This document shows, in pieces, positions 44,633 to 54,500 of a stretch of 64,000 nucleotides of DNA (position 1 is the first letter of the stretch; every line of letters begins with the position of its first letter). Where the stretch lies: positions 62,001-126,000 of the forward strand of contig NZ_JBHMFD010000002.1 in the NCBI RefSeq assembly GCF_042427575.1, read 5' to 3'. The notes under the pieces were generated by a model. The model did no database searches. It saw nothing but the letters and a program-made list of their open reading frames with translations, and had not been told where the DNA came from. The position numbers were made by a program, and so were the translations under genes. This stretch comes from Bergeyella porcorum. GTDB lineage: Bacteria; Bacteroidota; Bacteroidia; Flavobacteriales; Weeksellaceae.

Positions 44633-45595
44633 ATGTTTGAATTGAACTATGAACTCACAGGAATTGATACCAAAACTTTTTATGGTGTCCAAAATCAAAA
44701 TTTCAACCTGATAAAATCCAGCTTCCCTACCCTGAAAATAACAGGAAGAGATAGTTATATCTTCGCTATGGGAACTCAGGAAGCTTTAGATGTTTTAAAA
44801 CAAAAATTGGATGATATTGTTGCTTTTATTTCCAATCATAATGCTATTTCCATTAAAGAAGTAGAAAGCATCTTGAAAATAAAAGATGAAACAGAGAAGC
44901 AACTCATTTTTGACCAAGATATCATAGTAAAAGGCGTTAGCGGTAAAATCATCAAGGCCAAAACCACCAATCTAAAGAAACTGGTAAAGGAAGTAGAACA
45001 AAAGGATATGGTATTCGCTATAGGCCCCGCAGGAACGGGAAAAACCTATACCAGCGTGGCTTTGGCAGCAAGAGCCTTAAGGGATAAAGAGGTGAAACGC
45101 ATCATCCTTACAAGGCCAGCGGTAGAAGCTGGTGAAAGCCTTGGTTTTTTACCTGGGGACTTGAAGGAAAAATTAGACCCTTATTTGCAACCGCTTTATG
45201 ATGCTCTCAGAGATATGATACCTCACGAGAAATTGGAAAACTTCATAGAGAAAAAAGTCATCGAAGTGGCACCATTAGCCTTTATGCGTGGGAGAACCTT
45301 GGACGATGCCTTTGTGATTTTGGATGAAGCTCAGAACACCACCCATTCTCAGATGAAGATGTTCCTTACCAGAATGGGGATGAATGCCAAATTCATCATT
45401 ACCGGAGACCCTAGCCAAGTAGATCTACCTTTGAAACAAAAATCTGGACTGAGAGAAGCCATCAGAATACTGAAAGATGTCAAGGAGATTGGGTTCATTC
45501 ACCTTACCGAAGAAGATGTGGTAAGACATCCTGTGGTGAAAAAAATCATCTTAGCCTACAACCAAGAAGAGAAAAGACAGCGAGAGGAAGCATAG
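44633..45595 (+). CDS. phoH: PhoH-family ATPase
   Basis: 320 aa. An N-terminal KH-like part (to about residue 90) and a RecA/AAA-type domain: Walker A GPAGTGKTYTS near residue 131, ILTRPAVEAGE, Walker B FVILDEAQNTT, and GDPSQVDLP. PhoH2-like proteins are RNA helicase/ATPases; role in ribosome or RNA quality control is probable. ATG at 44633 is preferred to the TTG at 44618. Confidence 0.92.
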   Translation: MFELNYELTGIDTKTFYGVQNQNFNLIKSSFPTLKITGRDSYIFAMGTQEALDVLKQKLDDIVAFISNHNAISIKEVESILKIKDETEKQLIFDQDIIVKGVSGKIIKAKTTNLKKLVKEVEQKDMVFAIGPAGTGKTYTSVALAARALRDKEVKRIILTRPAVEAGESLGFLPGDLKEKLDPYLQPLYDALRDMIPHEKLENFIEKKVIEVAPLAFMRGRTLDDAFVILDEAQNTTHSQMKMFLTRMGMNAKFIITGDPSQVDLPLKQKSGLREAIRILKDVKEIGFIHLTEEDVVRHPVVKKIILAYNQEEKRQREEA

Positions 45596-45637
45596 TTTTA
45601 TATGATTCATAATTTTTTTTATATGATTTTGTAAAAG

Positions 45638-45669
45638 TTTGGAAAATTCAAAATGCGGAATTAGTTTTG
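45638..45669 (+). promoter_or_regulatory. Promoter of the first beta-barrel gene
   Basis: TTTG (45638-45641), 20-nt spacer, TAGTTTTG (45662-45669); the leader is about 60 nt, in line with a highly expressed outer membrane protein. Confidence 0.75.
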
Positions 45670-45732
45670 CATCCACAATTTAGAAAACAAAACAATTAAA
45701 AATCATTAAAAAAGGTATTAAAATTTAAAATT

Positions 45733-46293
45733 ATGAAAAAGTTATTTTTAGCTGGTGCTTTTGCACTTTTCGGACTTTCAAATGCTCAAATCCAAAAAGG
45801 AAACTGGATGGTAGGTGGACAAGTAGCTAATATGAAGTTCACTAATGGATTCAACTTATCCCTTACTCCGCAAGTAGGATACTTCATCGAGGACAATTGG
45901 GCAGTAGGTGGAGAAGTTGGCTTATCTATCGCTGACCAAACTAATGGTGGTACTACTACTAATATTGATTTGGGTGCTTTCACAAGATACTACTTTGGTC
46001 CTAATGAAGTGGATAGCATCTTGAAAAATGGAAGATTCTTCGCACAAGGTAATGTAGGATTTACTGGCATCAATCAGTCTTCTGGAGCTACTACCAATGG
46101 TGTAGGATTAGGAATCGGAGCTGGATATGCTTATTTCCTTACCCCTAATGTAAGCCTTGAAGGTCTATTAAAATTCTCTGGTGTAGCTGGTGGTGGAAAC
46201 CAAAACTTCAACGGAAACCTTGGTCTTAATGTAGGATTCCAAATCTACTTGCCAAACGCTAAAGCAAAACAAGTACTTAAGGATAATCAATAA
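45733..46293 (+). CDS. Small outer membrane beta-barrel protein
   Basis: 186 aa. Signal peptide MKKLFLAGAFALFGLSNAQ, then alternating strands (GNWMVGGQVANMKF, PQVGYFIEDNWAVGGEVGLS, GLGIGAGYAYFLTPNVSLEG) as in OmpW/OmpX-type eight-stranded barrels. Paralogous to the next gene, with which it shares the signal peptide nearly residue for residue. Own promoter and terminator. Function unknown. Confidence 0.85.
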   Translation: MKKLFLAGAFALFGLSNAQIQKGNWMVGGQVANMKFTNGFNLSLTPQVGYFIEDNWAVGGEVGLSIADQTNGGTTTNIDLGAFTRYYFGPNEVDSILKNGRFFAQGNVGFTGINQSSGATTNGVGLGIGAGYAYFLTPNVSLEGLLKFSGVAGGGNQNFNGNLGLNVGFQIYLPNAKAKQVLKDNQ

Positions 46294-46317
46294 TAGATTA
46301 TCTTTCCATAAAAATCT

Positions 46318-46354
46318 AAAAAGAGGCTATCCTTATGGGATGGTCTCTTTTTTT
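46318..46354 (+). terminator. Terminator between the two beta-barrel genes
   Basis: AAAAAGAGGCTATCC pairs with GGATGGTCTCTTTTT through two G-U pairs; loop TTATG, then TTTT. Confidence 0.85.
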
Positions 46355-46412
46355 AACAAATATATATGAGAAATATCATAGAAATTATATTAACAGAATA
46401 TTAATAAAAGTT

Positions 46413-46420
46413 TACCTTTG
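46413..46420 (+). promoter_or_regulatory. -7 box of the second beta-barrel gene
   Basis: TACCTTTG, exact consensus, 28 nt before the ATG; -33 is weak. Confidence 0.6.
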
Positions 46421-46447
46421 CCGCCGATAATTTAATTATTAGAACTA

Positions 46448-47038
46448 ATGAAAAAAGTATTTTTACTAGGTGCTTTTGCACTTTTCGGAGCAATGAATGC
46501 TCAAGAGTCTGGGTTTGAAGGTAAAACATTTGTAACAGGACAAGTAGGTTTCGGTACTTCTGGTACAAGCGGTTCTGATGCTTCTACAAGTGAAGTTGCT
46601 ATTGTTCCTGCAGTTGGACACTTTGTATCTCCTACCATTGCTATAGGTGCTGGTATTGGGTACGAATCAAGCACAAACAAAACTAACGCTGACAACAAAA
46701 CAACAGTATCTGCATTTGTAGTTAAGCCATTTGCTAGAAAGTATTGGTCTGTAGCTGACAAGTTCTATCTATTCGGGCAGCTAGATGTGCCAATGGCGTT
46801 TGGAAAAACTAAAACTACTGTAGCTGGAAAGTCTTATGAAGGTGGTAAAGAATCTTCTTTTGGAGTATTCCTAAGACCAGGTCTTGATTATTTCTTAAGC
46901 AACAACTGGACTATTGAAGCTACTATCGGTGCTTTGGGATATAACTCTACAAAACCAGATGGTGGAAAAAGTGCTAACACTTTTGGGTTAGGTCTTAACT
47001 TCTCTGAAATCAACTTCGGAGTGAAATATGTATTCTAA
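46448..47038 (+). CDS. Small outer membrane beta-barrel protein, paralog
   Basis: 196 aa. Signal peptide MKKVFLLGAFALFGAMNAQ, then strands such as VGHFVSPTIAIGAGIGYES and KFYLFGQLDVPMAFGK, ending in EINFGVKYVF with a C-terminal Phe, the usual barrel-assembly signal. It keeps the fold of the gene upstream but diverges in loop regions, so the pair is likely an old tandem duplication. Confidence 0.85.
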   Translation: MKKVFLLGAFALFGAMNAQESGFEGKTFVTGQVGFGTSGTSGSDASTSEVAIVPAVGHFVSPTIAIGAGIGYESSTNKTNADNKTTVSAFVVKPFARKYWSVADKFYLFGQLDVPMAFGKTKTTVAGKSYEGGKESSFGVFLRPGLDYFLSNNWTIEATIGALGYNSTKPDGGKSANTFGLGLNFSEINFGVKYVF

Positions 47039-47068
47039 TCCCTTTTAGGAAACATACTAAATACCATT

Positions 47069-47102
47069 AAGTGATGTGGATTTTATCCGCATCACTTTTT
47101 TA
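47069..47102 (+). terminator. Terminator after the second beta-barrel gene
   Basis: AAGTGATGTGGAT pairs with ATCCGCATCACTT (one G-U), then TTTTT. Confidence 0.85.
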
Positions 47103-47246
47103 TTATAACAATACTTTAAAAACCTCTAAGAGCTTTTATAAAAAGCTCGCCACCTTTTTAAAAATACAGGCGAACTTTCCCAAAAAGCAGGCGGGCTTTT
47201 CAGGAAACGCTAGTAACCTTTTTAGTAAAAGGTCTAAACCTTTTAA
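47100..47246. repeat. 21-nt periodic array, seven units
   Basis: Seven contiguous 21-nt steps starting at 47100. Each begins with an A run and carries C(T)TTT at positions 13-17; several hold GC-rich cores (CTCGCC, CAGGCG, CAGGCGGG). It starts at the end of the terminator. Confidence 0.7.
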
Positions 47247-47370
47247 GCTAAAGTAGAAACGAAAACTGAACATCTATCAATAATCTTACGCAGATCCAGC
47301 GGAATAAAACAAATTGAATCCGTACATCATTTTCAGCCCTACTCTACATAAAACTCTCAATCATTTTTTC

Positions 47371-47378
47371 TATTTTTG
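47371..47378 (+). promoter_or_regulatory. -7 box of the SAM-hydrolase gene
   Basis: TATTTTTG, 7 nt before the ATG at 47386. The transcript would start at about the ATG, so the mRNA may be leaderless; it also rules out the longer upstream start. Confidence 0.55.
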
Positions 47379-47385
47379 TGCCATT

Positions 47386-48213
47386 ATGTCGGTGATTACC
47401 CTTACTTCAGATTTTGGTCTTACAGATTATCGTGTAGCAGCCATCAAAGGGAGCATTATCTCTCAGAAAGATGATGCTACCGTTGTGGATATTTCTCACG
47501 AAATAGAAGCTCACAACCTTTTGCAGACCGCCTACATCCTCAGAAATGCGTATAAGTATTTCCCGAAAAACAGCATACACATTATTTCTGTAGATAGCCT
47601 CTATAGAAAGGAAGTGAAAAGTATCATCTACAAGGCAGATGGGCATTATTTCATTGCGGCAGACAATGGGATTTTAGACCTTATCTTCTTTGATATCAGA
47701 CCTGATGCTATCTATGAAATTACGCTCAACAACCGATTTGATGATGTGGTAACCTCCAGCACTATAGACATCTTTGTTCCAGCTGCTGTACACCTGCTGA
47801 AAGGCGGCGTGCCAGAAGTGATTGGTAGAAAAATAGAATCCATCAAAGAGGCGGCTTTCCCAAGGGCAGTACACAACGAAAGCGAAAAAATGATTATCGG
47901 TGAAGTGATGTACATTGATAATTATGGTAATCTGGTCTCTAATATCAATAAGAAATTCTTTGAAAAAATCCGAAACAGCCACACGCAATATGACATCAAA
48001 TTCAGAAACTTAGCCCTTTCCAAAGTGCACCATCAGTACACCGATTTTATCAAAGATTGGAGCAAAGAGAAGGAATACCACGGCAAAGCCGTAGCGGTTT
48101 TTAATGAAGCTGAACTCTTAGAGCTCTGCATCTATAAAGGCAACAAAAACAATGGTGCCAAAACCCTCTTCGGACTCAATGTGGGCGAGAAAATCTATAT
48201 TCAATTTAAATAA
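47386..48213 (+). CDS. S-adenosyl-L-methionine hydrolase/hydroxide adenosyltransferase family protein
   Basis: 275 aa of the DUF62 family. MSVITLTSDFGLTDYRVAAIKG, VDISHEI and FIAADNGILDLIF are the conserved N-terminal motifs; ADNG binds SAM and LNNRF-DV-SSTIDIFVPAAVHL completes the active site. It cleaves SAM with hydroxide to adenosine and methionine. The start 24 codons upstream is rejected because it lies before the promoter box. 6 nt before the HemJ-like gene. Confidence 0.9.
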   Translation: MSVITLTSDFGLTDYRVAAIKGSIISQKDDATVVDISHEIEAHNLLQTAYILRNAYKYFPKNSIHIISVDSLYRKEVKSIIYKADGHYFIAADNGILDLIFFDIRPDAIYEITLNNRFDDVVTSSTIDIFVPAAVHLLKGGVPEVIGRKIESIKEAAFPRAVHNESEKMIIGEVMYIDNYGNLVSNINKKFFEKIRNSHTQYDIKFRNLALSKVHHQYTDFIKDWSKEKEYHGKAVAVFNEAELLELCIYKGNKNNGAKTLFGLNVGEKIYIQFK

Positions 48214-48219
48214 ATAACT

Positions 48220-48765
48220 ATGGCATATCTTATCTTAAAAGCATTACACATCATCTTTATGGTGAGCTATTTTGCAGGAATTTTTTACCTTGTAAGGATT
48301 TTTGTTTACTACAAAGATACCGATGATTTTGAAGCTACTAAGCAGAAAATCCTCCGAGAGCAATATGTCTTTATGGCACGTAGGCTTTGGAACATCATCA
48401 CGGTGCCAGCTTTTGTCCTAATGGCAATCACAGGAATATCCCTCATTTTCCTTAATACTGGACTGATGAAAAGCCCTTGGTTTCATTTAAAACTCACTTT
48501 TCTCATCGGGCTATTGATCTACCACTATTGGTGTTGGAAAAAAATTCTAACCCTGAAAAGCCTACACGGCAACAGCTTGAATAATGCGAATATCCAGCTA
48601 CGCCAAGCGAATGAAATTGCAACATTCCTCCTTTTCCTCATCATCTTCACCGTGATTTTAAAGGCGGGTATTTTAGCATATTGGTGGCAATTATTATTAG
48701 GATTTATCGTTTTAGTGGTGGGCATTACGCTCATTGTAAAATTGGTGAATAAAAATAAAGGTTAA
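48220..48765 (+). CDS. HemJ/CopD-like integral membrane protein
   Basis: 181 aa with four TM helices. LKALHIIFMVSYFAGIFYLVR has the conserved His of HemJ-type protoporphyrinogen oxidase, then HLKLTFLIGLLIYHYWCWK and RQANEIATFLLFLIIFTV. The family may instead be the CopD relative. Cotranscribed with the SAM-hydrolase gene (6 nt). An octamer array begins right after its stop. Confidence 0.8.
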   Translation: MAYLILKALHIIFMVSYFAGIFYLVRIFVYYKDTDDFEATKQKILREQYVFMARRLWNIITVPAFVLMAITGISLIFLNTGLMKSPWFHLKLTFLIGLLIYHYWCWKKILTLKSLHGNSLNNANIQLRQANEIATFLLFLIIFTVILKAGILAYWWQLLLGFIVLVVGITLIVKLVNKNKG

Positions 48766-48853
48766 AAAGCTATAAAGTTAGAAGGTTATAGAGTTAGGAG
48801 GCTGTAAAACCAACAAACTTTAATTGATAGTTGATAATTTACAATTGATAATT
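48766..48853. repeat. Octamer and heptamer arrays upstream of gldF
   Basis: 48766-48805: five 8-nt units of AAAGTTAG type, beginning directly after the HemJ-like stop. 48826-48853: four 7-nt units (GATAGTT, GATAATT, TACAATT, GATAATT), ending 7 nt before gldF's ATG. No clear promoter was found between. Confidence 0.75.
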
Positions 48854-48860
48854 ATTAAAA

Positions 48861-49595
48861 ATGAATGCAATTTTAAAAAAAGAACTGTGGAGTTTCTTTG
48901 GCAATTGGAGTGCTTGGCTCATCATTGCCGCATTTAGCCTGATAAGCACCCTATTCTTGTTCTTTTTCGATAACGATTCTAATATCTTTGAAATCGGAAT
49001 GGCATCTCTGCAAAGCTATTTTGCACTATGCCCTTGGCTGCTGATGTTCATTATCCCTGCCCTTTCTATGAAGTCTTTTGCAGAAGAGCAGCAATCTGGG
49101 ACGCTCTATTGGCTTTTTGCCCAGTCTATTTCCATTGTTCAGTTGGTTTTAGGCAAATTACTATCCGTTATCATTGTGGGTTTTCTTTGCATTATTCCTT
49201 CCTTGGTTTACCTGTACACCATTTACGCTTTGGGAATCCCCGAAGGCAATTTGGATTTTGGAGCTACCTTGGGAAGTTATCTAGGGCTTTCTCTTCTTGT
49301 TGCGGCATTTTCGTCTATTGGTGTTTTAGCATCGTCATTATCTTCCAATCAGATTATGGCTTATTTATTAGGCGTTTTACTTTGCTTTTTCCTTTACTTC
49401 GGGATTGAACAATTGGCAAGCTACAAACTATTGGGTGGGGTAGATTACTACCTTTCCAATCTGGGTGGTTATCAGCATTATATCTCTCTATCTCGCGGAC
49501 TGGTGGACAGCAGAGATGTATTCTACTATCTCCTCATTATGGCAGTTGCTATAGCCCTCACCTCATATTTTGTACAAAAGAAAAAGCAACCTTAA
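48861..49595 (+). CDS. gldF: Gliding-motility ABC transporter permease GldF
   Basis: 244 aa with six TM helices. MNAILKKELWSFFGNWSAWL and PWLLMFIIPALSMKSFAEEQQSGT are typical of GldF-type permeases. With GldG and the ATPase GldA (not here) it forms an ABC transporter needed for gliding in Flavobacterium johnsoniae. Overlaps the region just before gldG by spacing of 13 nt. Confidence 0.92.
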   Translation: MNAILKKELWSFFGNWSAWLIIAAFSLISTLFLFFFDNDSNIFEIGMASLQSYFALCPWLLMFIIPALSMKSFAEEQQSGTLYWLFAQSISIVQLVLGKLLSVIIVGFLCIIPSLVYLYTIYALGIPEGNLDFGATLGSYLGLSLLVAAFSSIGVLASSLSSNQIMAYLLGVLLCFFLYFGIEQLASYKLLGGVDYYLSNLGGYQHYISLSRGLVDSRDVFYYLLIMAVAIALTSYFVQKKKQP

Positions 49596-49608
49596 TTCTT
49601 CAAAGAAA

Positions 49609-51264
49609 ATGAAAAAATCTTATTTCACCTATATCACCATCCTCGTTATTCTTTTGGCAGGAACCTTTGGGCTGTTTTCCACCCGCTGGGATTTAACCCA
49701 AGAGCAACGCTATACCCTTTCAGAGTCTTCTATTTCTGTACTGAAATCCATTCAGAAACCAATGATGGTAGAGGTTTATTTAGAAGGAGATTTCCCTGCT
49801 AGCTTTAAGCAACTTCAGAATGAAACGCGTTTTATGCTGGAAGAATTTAGGAAAGTAAACCCTAAAATTGATTTCAAATTTATAGACCCTATCAAGACTA
49901 AAATGTCTCAAGATACGCTGATGGCAATGGGAATGAGCCCCTCCCGACTTCCCGATTTCAAAGATGGAAAAGTCTCCGAAATCATCTTGTTCCCTTATGC
50001 TGTTTTTAAATATGATGGCTATGGCAGCTCTTCCTCTCTCATTGTAGAACAAACGGGTATTGATGCCTCTGAACAACTCAATCGCTCCATAGAAAATCTT
50101 GAATATAATTTGATTTCCAATCTAAAATCCATCACAGAAACCCAGAAAAAGAATGTAGGAATTTTAGTTAACCAAGATGAATTGAGACCCAATGAGTTCC
50201 AAGGTTTTGTAGATATGACTTTGGAAAATTACAATGCTGGGCCTATCATCCCCAAAAACAAAGGCGAACTGACCCTAGAGGATGTTCCTACACTGAAAAA
50301 ATACGATGCCCTAGTGATTGCAAAACCACGAAAGGCATTTACCAATGGGGAAAAACTGATTTTGGACCAATACATCACCAATGGTGGAAAAACCCTCTGG
50401 ATGATAGATGCCGTAAATGCTGAAATGGATACCCTGAATGTTGCTCGAAAAATAATGGCATATCCCATCGATATCAATATGACGGACTTTTTCTTTAACT
50501 ATGGTGTAAGGATTAATTCTGGATTAGTGAAAGATGTACAAAAATTTGCTTTACTAAGGCTGGTAACGGGTGAGGTGCAAGGCAATCCACAATACACCAG
50601 TTTGCCTTGGCCTTATTTTCCTTTGGGCATTGCCACAGATTATAACCCTATTACCAACCATATCAATCCTGTAAAATTTGAATTTCCTACTTCTATTGAT
50701 ACCCTGAGCAGACCCAACATCAGAACCCAAGTCTTGTTTGAATCCAGCCCTAAAACGCTCATCAAACAAGTACCGAATTATGTGGATTTAAAGGAAATCG
50801 CTAGTGTGGATAGTCTAGGACAAAACGAACGCCCTTCTACCCCGAAAATCTACGCTGTATCCCTAGAAGGGAAATTTCCATCGGGCTACACCACCCGCAG
50901 CGAACGAAATCTGTATCCTAATTTCCGTACTGAAAGCCCACACAACAAAATGATTGTAATTGCCGATGGCGACGTGGGACGCAATAAAGTGGTACAAGGC
51001 GAGGTGCTACCTCTGGGCTATGATTTGCTCACCAATCAGATGTTTGGCAACCAACAGTTTCTCAAAAATGCGTTGGATTGGCTCCTAGACGATGCCAACC
51101 TTATTGAGCTTCGCAATAGGAATATCGAAGCCAGATTATTAGACCGCCAAAGAATCAGCGAAGAGAAAACCCAATGGCAATGGATTAATCTACTCTTACC
51201 CCTGCTACTTACCGCTGTAATGGGTGGTGTAATGGTCTTCCTGAGAAAGAAAAAATTTGGATAA
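49609..51264 (+). CDS. gldG: Gliding-motility protein GldG
   Basis: 551 aa. One TM near the N-terminus (TYITILVILLAGTFGLFST), a large periplasmic part with the IFT52/GldG-like domain (WDLTQEQRYTLSESS, DPIKTKMSQDTLMAMGMSP, KKYDALVIAKPRKAFTN), and a C-terminal TM (INLLLPLLLTAVMGGVMVFL). ATG at 49609 follows AAAGAAA; an earlier in-frame start lies inside gldF. Second gene of the gldF operon, closed by a terminator. Confidence 0.94.
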   Translation: MKKSYFTYITILVILLAGTFGLFSTRWDLTQEQRYTLSESSISVLKSIQKPMMVEVYLEGDFPASFKQLQNETRFMLEEFRKVNPKIDFKFIDPIKTKMSQDTLMAMGMSPSRLPDFKDGKVSEIILFPYAVFKYDGYGSSSSLIVEQTGIDASEQLNRSIENLEYNLISNLKSITETQKKNVGILVNQDELRPNEFQGFVDMTLENYNAGPIIPKNKGELTLEDVPTLKKYDALVIAKPRKAFTNGEKLILDQYITNGGKTLWMIDAVNAEMDTLNVARKIMAYPIDINMTDFFFNYGVRINSGLVKDVQKFALLRLVTGEVQGNPQYTSLPWPYFPLGIATDYNPITNHINPVKFEFPTSIDTLSRPNIRTQVLFESSPKTLIKQVPNYVDLKEIASVDSLGQNERPSTPKIYAVSLEGKFPSGYTTRSERNLYPNFRTESPHNKMIVIADGDVGRNKVVQGEVLPLGYDLLTNQMFGNQQFLKNALDWLLDDANLIELRNRNIEARLLDRQRISEEKTQWQWINLLLPLLLTAVMGGVMVFLRKKKFG

Positions 51265-51275
51265 ATATTTTAACG

Positions 51276-51312
51276 AAACGCTCGGTAGGCACTTCCCTAT
51301 CGAGCGTTTTTT
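51276..51312 (+). terminator. Terminator of gldF-gldG
   Basis: AAACGCTCGGTAGG pairs with CCTATCGAGCGTTT (one G-U), then TTTT. Confidence 0.85.
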
Positions 51313-51377
51313 CTCTGAACCTAAATACACACTTGTTTTTTTGATTTATTTTCAATAAGAATCAATTTTAAACATCT

Positions 51378-51566
51378 ACCATTCAATAGTACAAGTCTCC
51401 TATTAAATAGTCTATGTATACCATCAAATAGAATAAATCAATCTTTCAATAGCATACCTCTACTATTCTTCCGCAAAGGTTCACTACTATTCCGCAGAGG
51501 TCGCCCAGAGGCTTTTTTATCTACCCTTACTATTCGGCGTCCTCCCCTTTCATTAGTCAATCATCT
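51378..51566. repeat. 21-nt periodic array, nine units
   Basis: Nine contiguous 21-nt steps. The first four carry TTCAATAG or AAATAG at the same offset, the next four CTATTC/CCGC-AGGT-like cores. The units drift gradually along the array, so neighbours are most alike. Confidence 0.75.
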
Positions 51567-51598
51567 TTTTTCCAATTTTTCAGTTCTTCACCACGGTT

Positions 51599-54500
51599 TT
51601 AATTCAAGAAGAAAGTGTACAGCCCATCTTGTCCGAAATGGGTAAGAAATTCACTATTGATGTCCACATATTTCCGCAAGGAAGTCAGTTCTATATGCTT
51701 GTCATCATCTGGATTTTTGATGTAAAAATGCAACTTGTGCTGCCCTTGATATTCATCAAATATTTCTGAAAAAAACTTCAAATCTTTTGGGCGTAGCTCT
51801 TGGAGTTCCATCACTACAGAGATGCTTCTAGCATACTTTTCAAAGGCTTCTTTTAGTTCTATTACATCGGTTACATTGAGGAAAACTCTTCCGTCTTTGG
51901 AAATGGTAAATTTCACTTTCAAAATCACAAAACGCTGTACATCTAGCTTATCCCTCAGCCTTAGATAATCCCTATCTCCCAATCGGAAAGAGTAGCTTCC
52001 AGAGTAATCCTCTAAAGTAACATATGCCACTTTCTCGCCACTATTCTTACTATCTCGCACCGTATATTCTGTGATGAGCCCTGCCACCATATACTCTTTA
52101 GCATTGTCGTTGAACTTTCTTTGTTCCTTATAATCCTTGATTTCCTGATATAGTTTTATCTGCTCTGCTCCGAAGGTTTTATCTCGGAAAGCGTCTATCT
52201 CATCCAAGTTTAAGAAATTGAAATTCCCTTTGGCTTCCACATTTTTTATAGGTTTTTCCTCCATTGCTTCATCCCCTTCAGAAAATTCCATATCTACCAC
52301 TTCCTCCACGGCATCATCATCTTCCACGGGTGCCAACACCTGCTCCACAGGTAGTTCTTCTTCTTTTTTTCCTTCTAAAACTTCCTTTCGAGAAAGTCCT
52401 CCTTGGATAAACTGAAACTGATATTTAAACTCATCCAATGGATGGGCCGAAAGGTAGAATCCAATAATATCTTTTTCCTTGTTGAGTTTGTGCATATTAG
52501 GCCATTCAGGAGCGGGGTTTATTTTCGGATATTCTATTCTCACCTCATCAGCAAAATCTGCGAAGAGGGAGTTTTCCATCTCATTTTTACTCTCCTGAAA
52601 GCTCTGCCCGTAGCGAAGGAGCTTTTCAATATTGGTTTTTCCGCTGGTATCTATGTCGAAATATTGGGCTCTGTGGTATTGGTCTATTTCATCAAAAGCC
52701 CCTGCTACCACCAAACTTTCTACCACTCTTTTATTGATTTGGCTGGACGGAATTTTCTCAAAAAACTCAAAAATACTTTGGAAACGCCCTTCCTTTCTGG
52801 CTTCTACTATGGCTTCACTTGGACCTTCACCAATCCCCTTTATCGCCCCCAATCCGAAACGAATTTGTCCCTTATCATTCACCGCAAACTCATACTGACT
52901 TTCATTGACATCGGGTCCTAAAACATCCACGCCCATATTTTTACAATCTTCCATAAACATTGTAATCTGCTTGGTATTGTTCAGGTTGTGCGTCATTACA
53001 CTCGCCATATATTCCGCAGGATAGTTGGCCTTCAGATACGCCGTGTGGTAGGCAATAAGGGCATAGCAAGTAGAGTGAGATTTGTTGAAAGCATATTCCG
53101 CAAAAGCTTCCCAGTCTTTCCAAATCTTATTGAGTTTCTCTTCATCTAGATTATTCTTCTTTCCTCCCTCCAAAAATTTAGGGTACATCTTATCCAAAAC
53201 ATCTTTTTGTTTTTTACCCATCGCCTTTCTTAGGGTATCAGCTTCACCTTTGGTAAAATTAGCCAACTTCTGAGAAAGCAACATTACCTGCTCCTGATAT
53301 ACGGTAATTCCATAAGTCTCTGCCAGATACTCCTCGTTTTCAGGGAGATCATAAACAATTTCTTCAATGCCGTGTTTTCTATTGATAAAATTAGGGATAT
53401 ACTTTATCGGCCCCGGACGGTATAGGGCATTCATCGCAATAAGGTCTGCAAAAACAGTTGGTTTCAGTTCTCGCATATACTTTTGCATTCCAGGAGATTC
53501 GTATTGGAAAATCCCCACCGTTCGCCCTTCTTGAAACAACTGATAGGTTTTTTCATCATCTAATGGAATATCATCTGGAATAATTTCTACCCCGTGATTA
53601 GCCTTAATGAGCTTAATAGCGTCTTTAATAATCGTTAAAGTACGAAGTCCTAAGAAGTCCATTTTCAGCAACCCTGCACTCTCTGCTACCGAGTTATCAA
53701 ACTGAGAGACAATAATATCCGCATCTTTCGCCGCAATGGTAATCGGAACTAAATTGGAAATATCCTCTGGCGTAATAATTACCCCACAAGCGTGGATTCC
53801 CGTATTTCTGATGGCTCCTTCCATCTTCTGTGCAGCCGCTAATACCTCGTGCCGAGCATCGCCCTCATTATCCAAAATGGCTTTCATCTCGTCCACCAAA
53901 ACCTTATCTTCTGGAGCTAATTTTTCGTATTTAGAAAATGCTTTTGCGATGTTCATCCCTGGACTTGGTGGGATAAGTTTTGCGATATTATTGGTATCTG
54001 GTATGGAAACATCCAGAACCCTGCCTGCATCTTTAATCGCTGATTTCCCTCCCAAAACGGAATAGGTAATAATCTGTGCTACATTGGTTTTCCCATATTT
54101 TTCAATCACCCATTTGATGACTCTGTCCCGCCCCTCATCATCAAAGTCAATATCGATATCGGGCATCGATATACGCTCTGGATTGAGGAAACGCTCAAAA
54201 AGCAAGTCGTACTTAATAGGGTCCACATTGGTAATCCCAATGCAATACGCCACGGCAGACCCCGCAGCAGAACCCCGCCCCGGCCCTACCGATACGCCCA
54301 TTTTCCTTGCTTCGTTACAAAAATCCTGAACAATCAAAAAGTAACCCGGATATCCCGTATTGGCAATAACTTCCAATTCAAAATCCAAACGCTCTTCTAT
54401 GGCAGGGGTAATCTCATCATATTTTACCCTTGCTCCCTCGTAGGTGAGGTGTCTTAGGTAAGCATTTTCGCCGCGTTTTCCACCATCTTTAAGGTCTTCT

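Larger units (their letters stand above)
47039..47385. other. Gene-free stretch between beta-barrel and SAM-hydrolase genes
   Basis: Terminator of the barrel gene at 47069-47102, then the 21-nt array, then about 110 nt of AT-rich DNA with a TATTTTTG box at 47371-47378. The 61-codon frame crossing the array is not a gene. Confidence 0.6.
51265..51598. other. Gene-free stretch between convergent gldG and dnaE
   Basis: gldG terminator at 51276-51312, 65 nt of AT-rich DNA, the 21-nt array at 51378-51566, and 30 nt before the dnaE stop with no dnaE terminator seen. Confidence 0.6.

Noticed and set aside
47071..47256. 61-codon frame over the 47.1 kb array
   Set aside because: Same artefact: a 21-nt periodic array crossed in frame, starting inside a terminator.
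51378..51566. CRISPR array
   Set aside because: Units are contiguous and drift; there are no identical repeats with unique spacers and no cas genes in the window.
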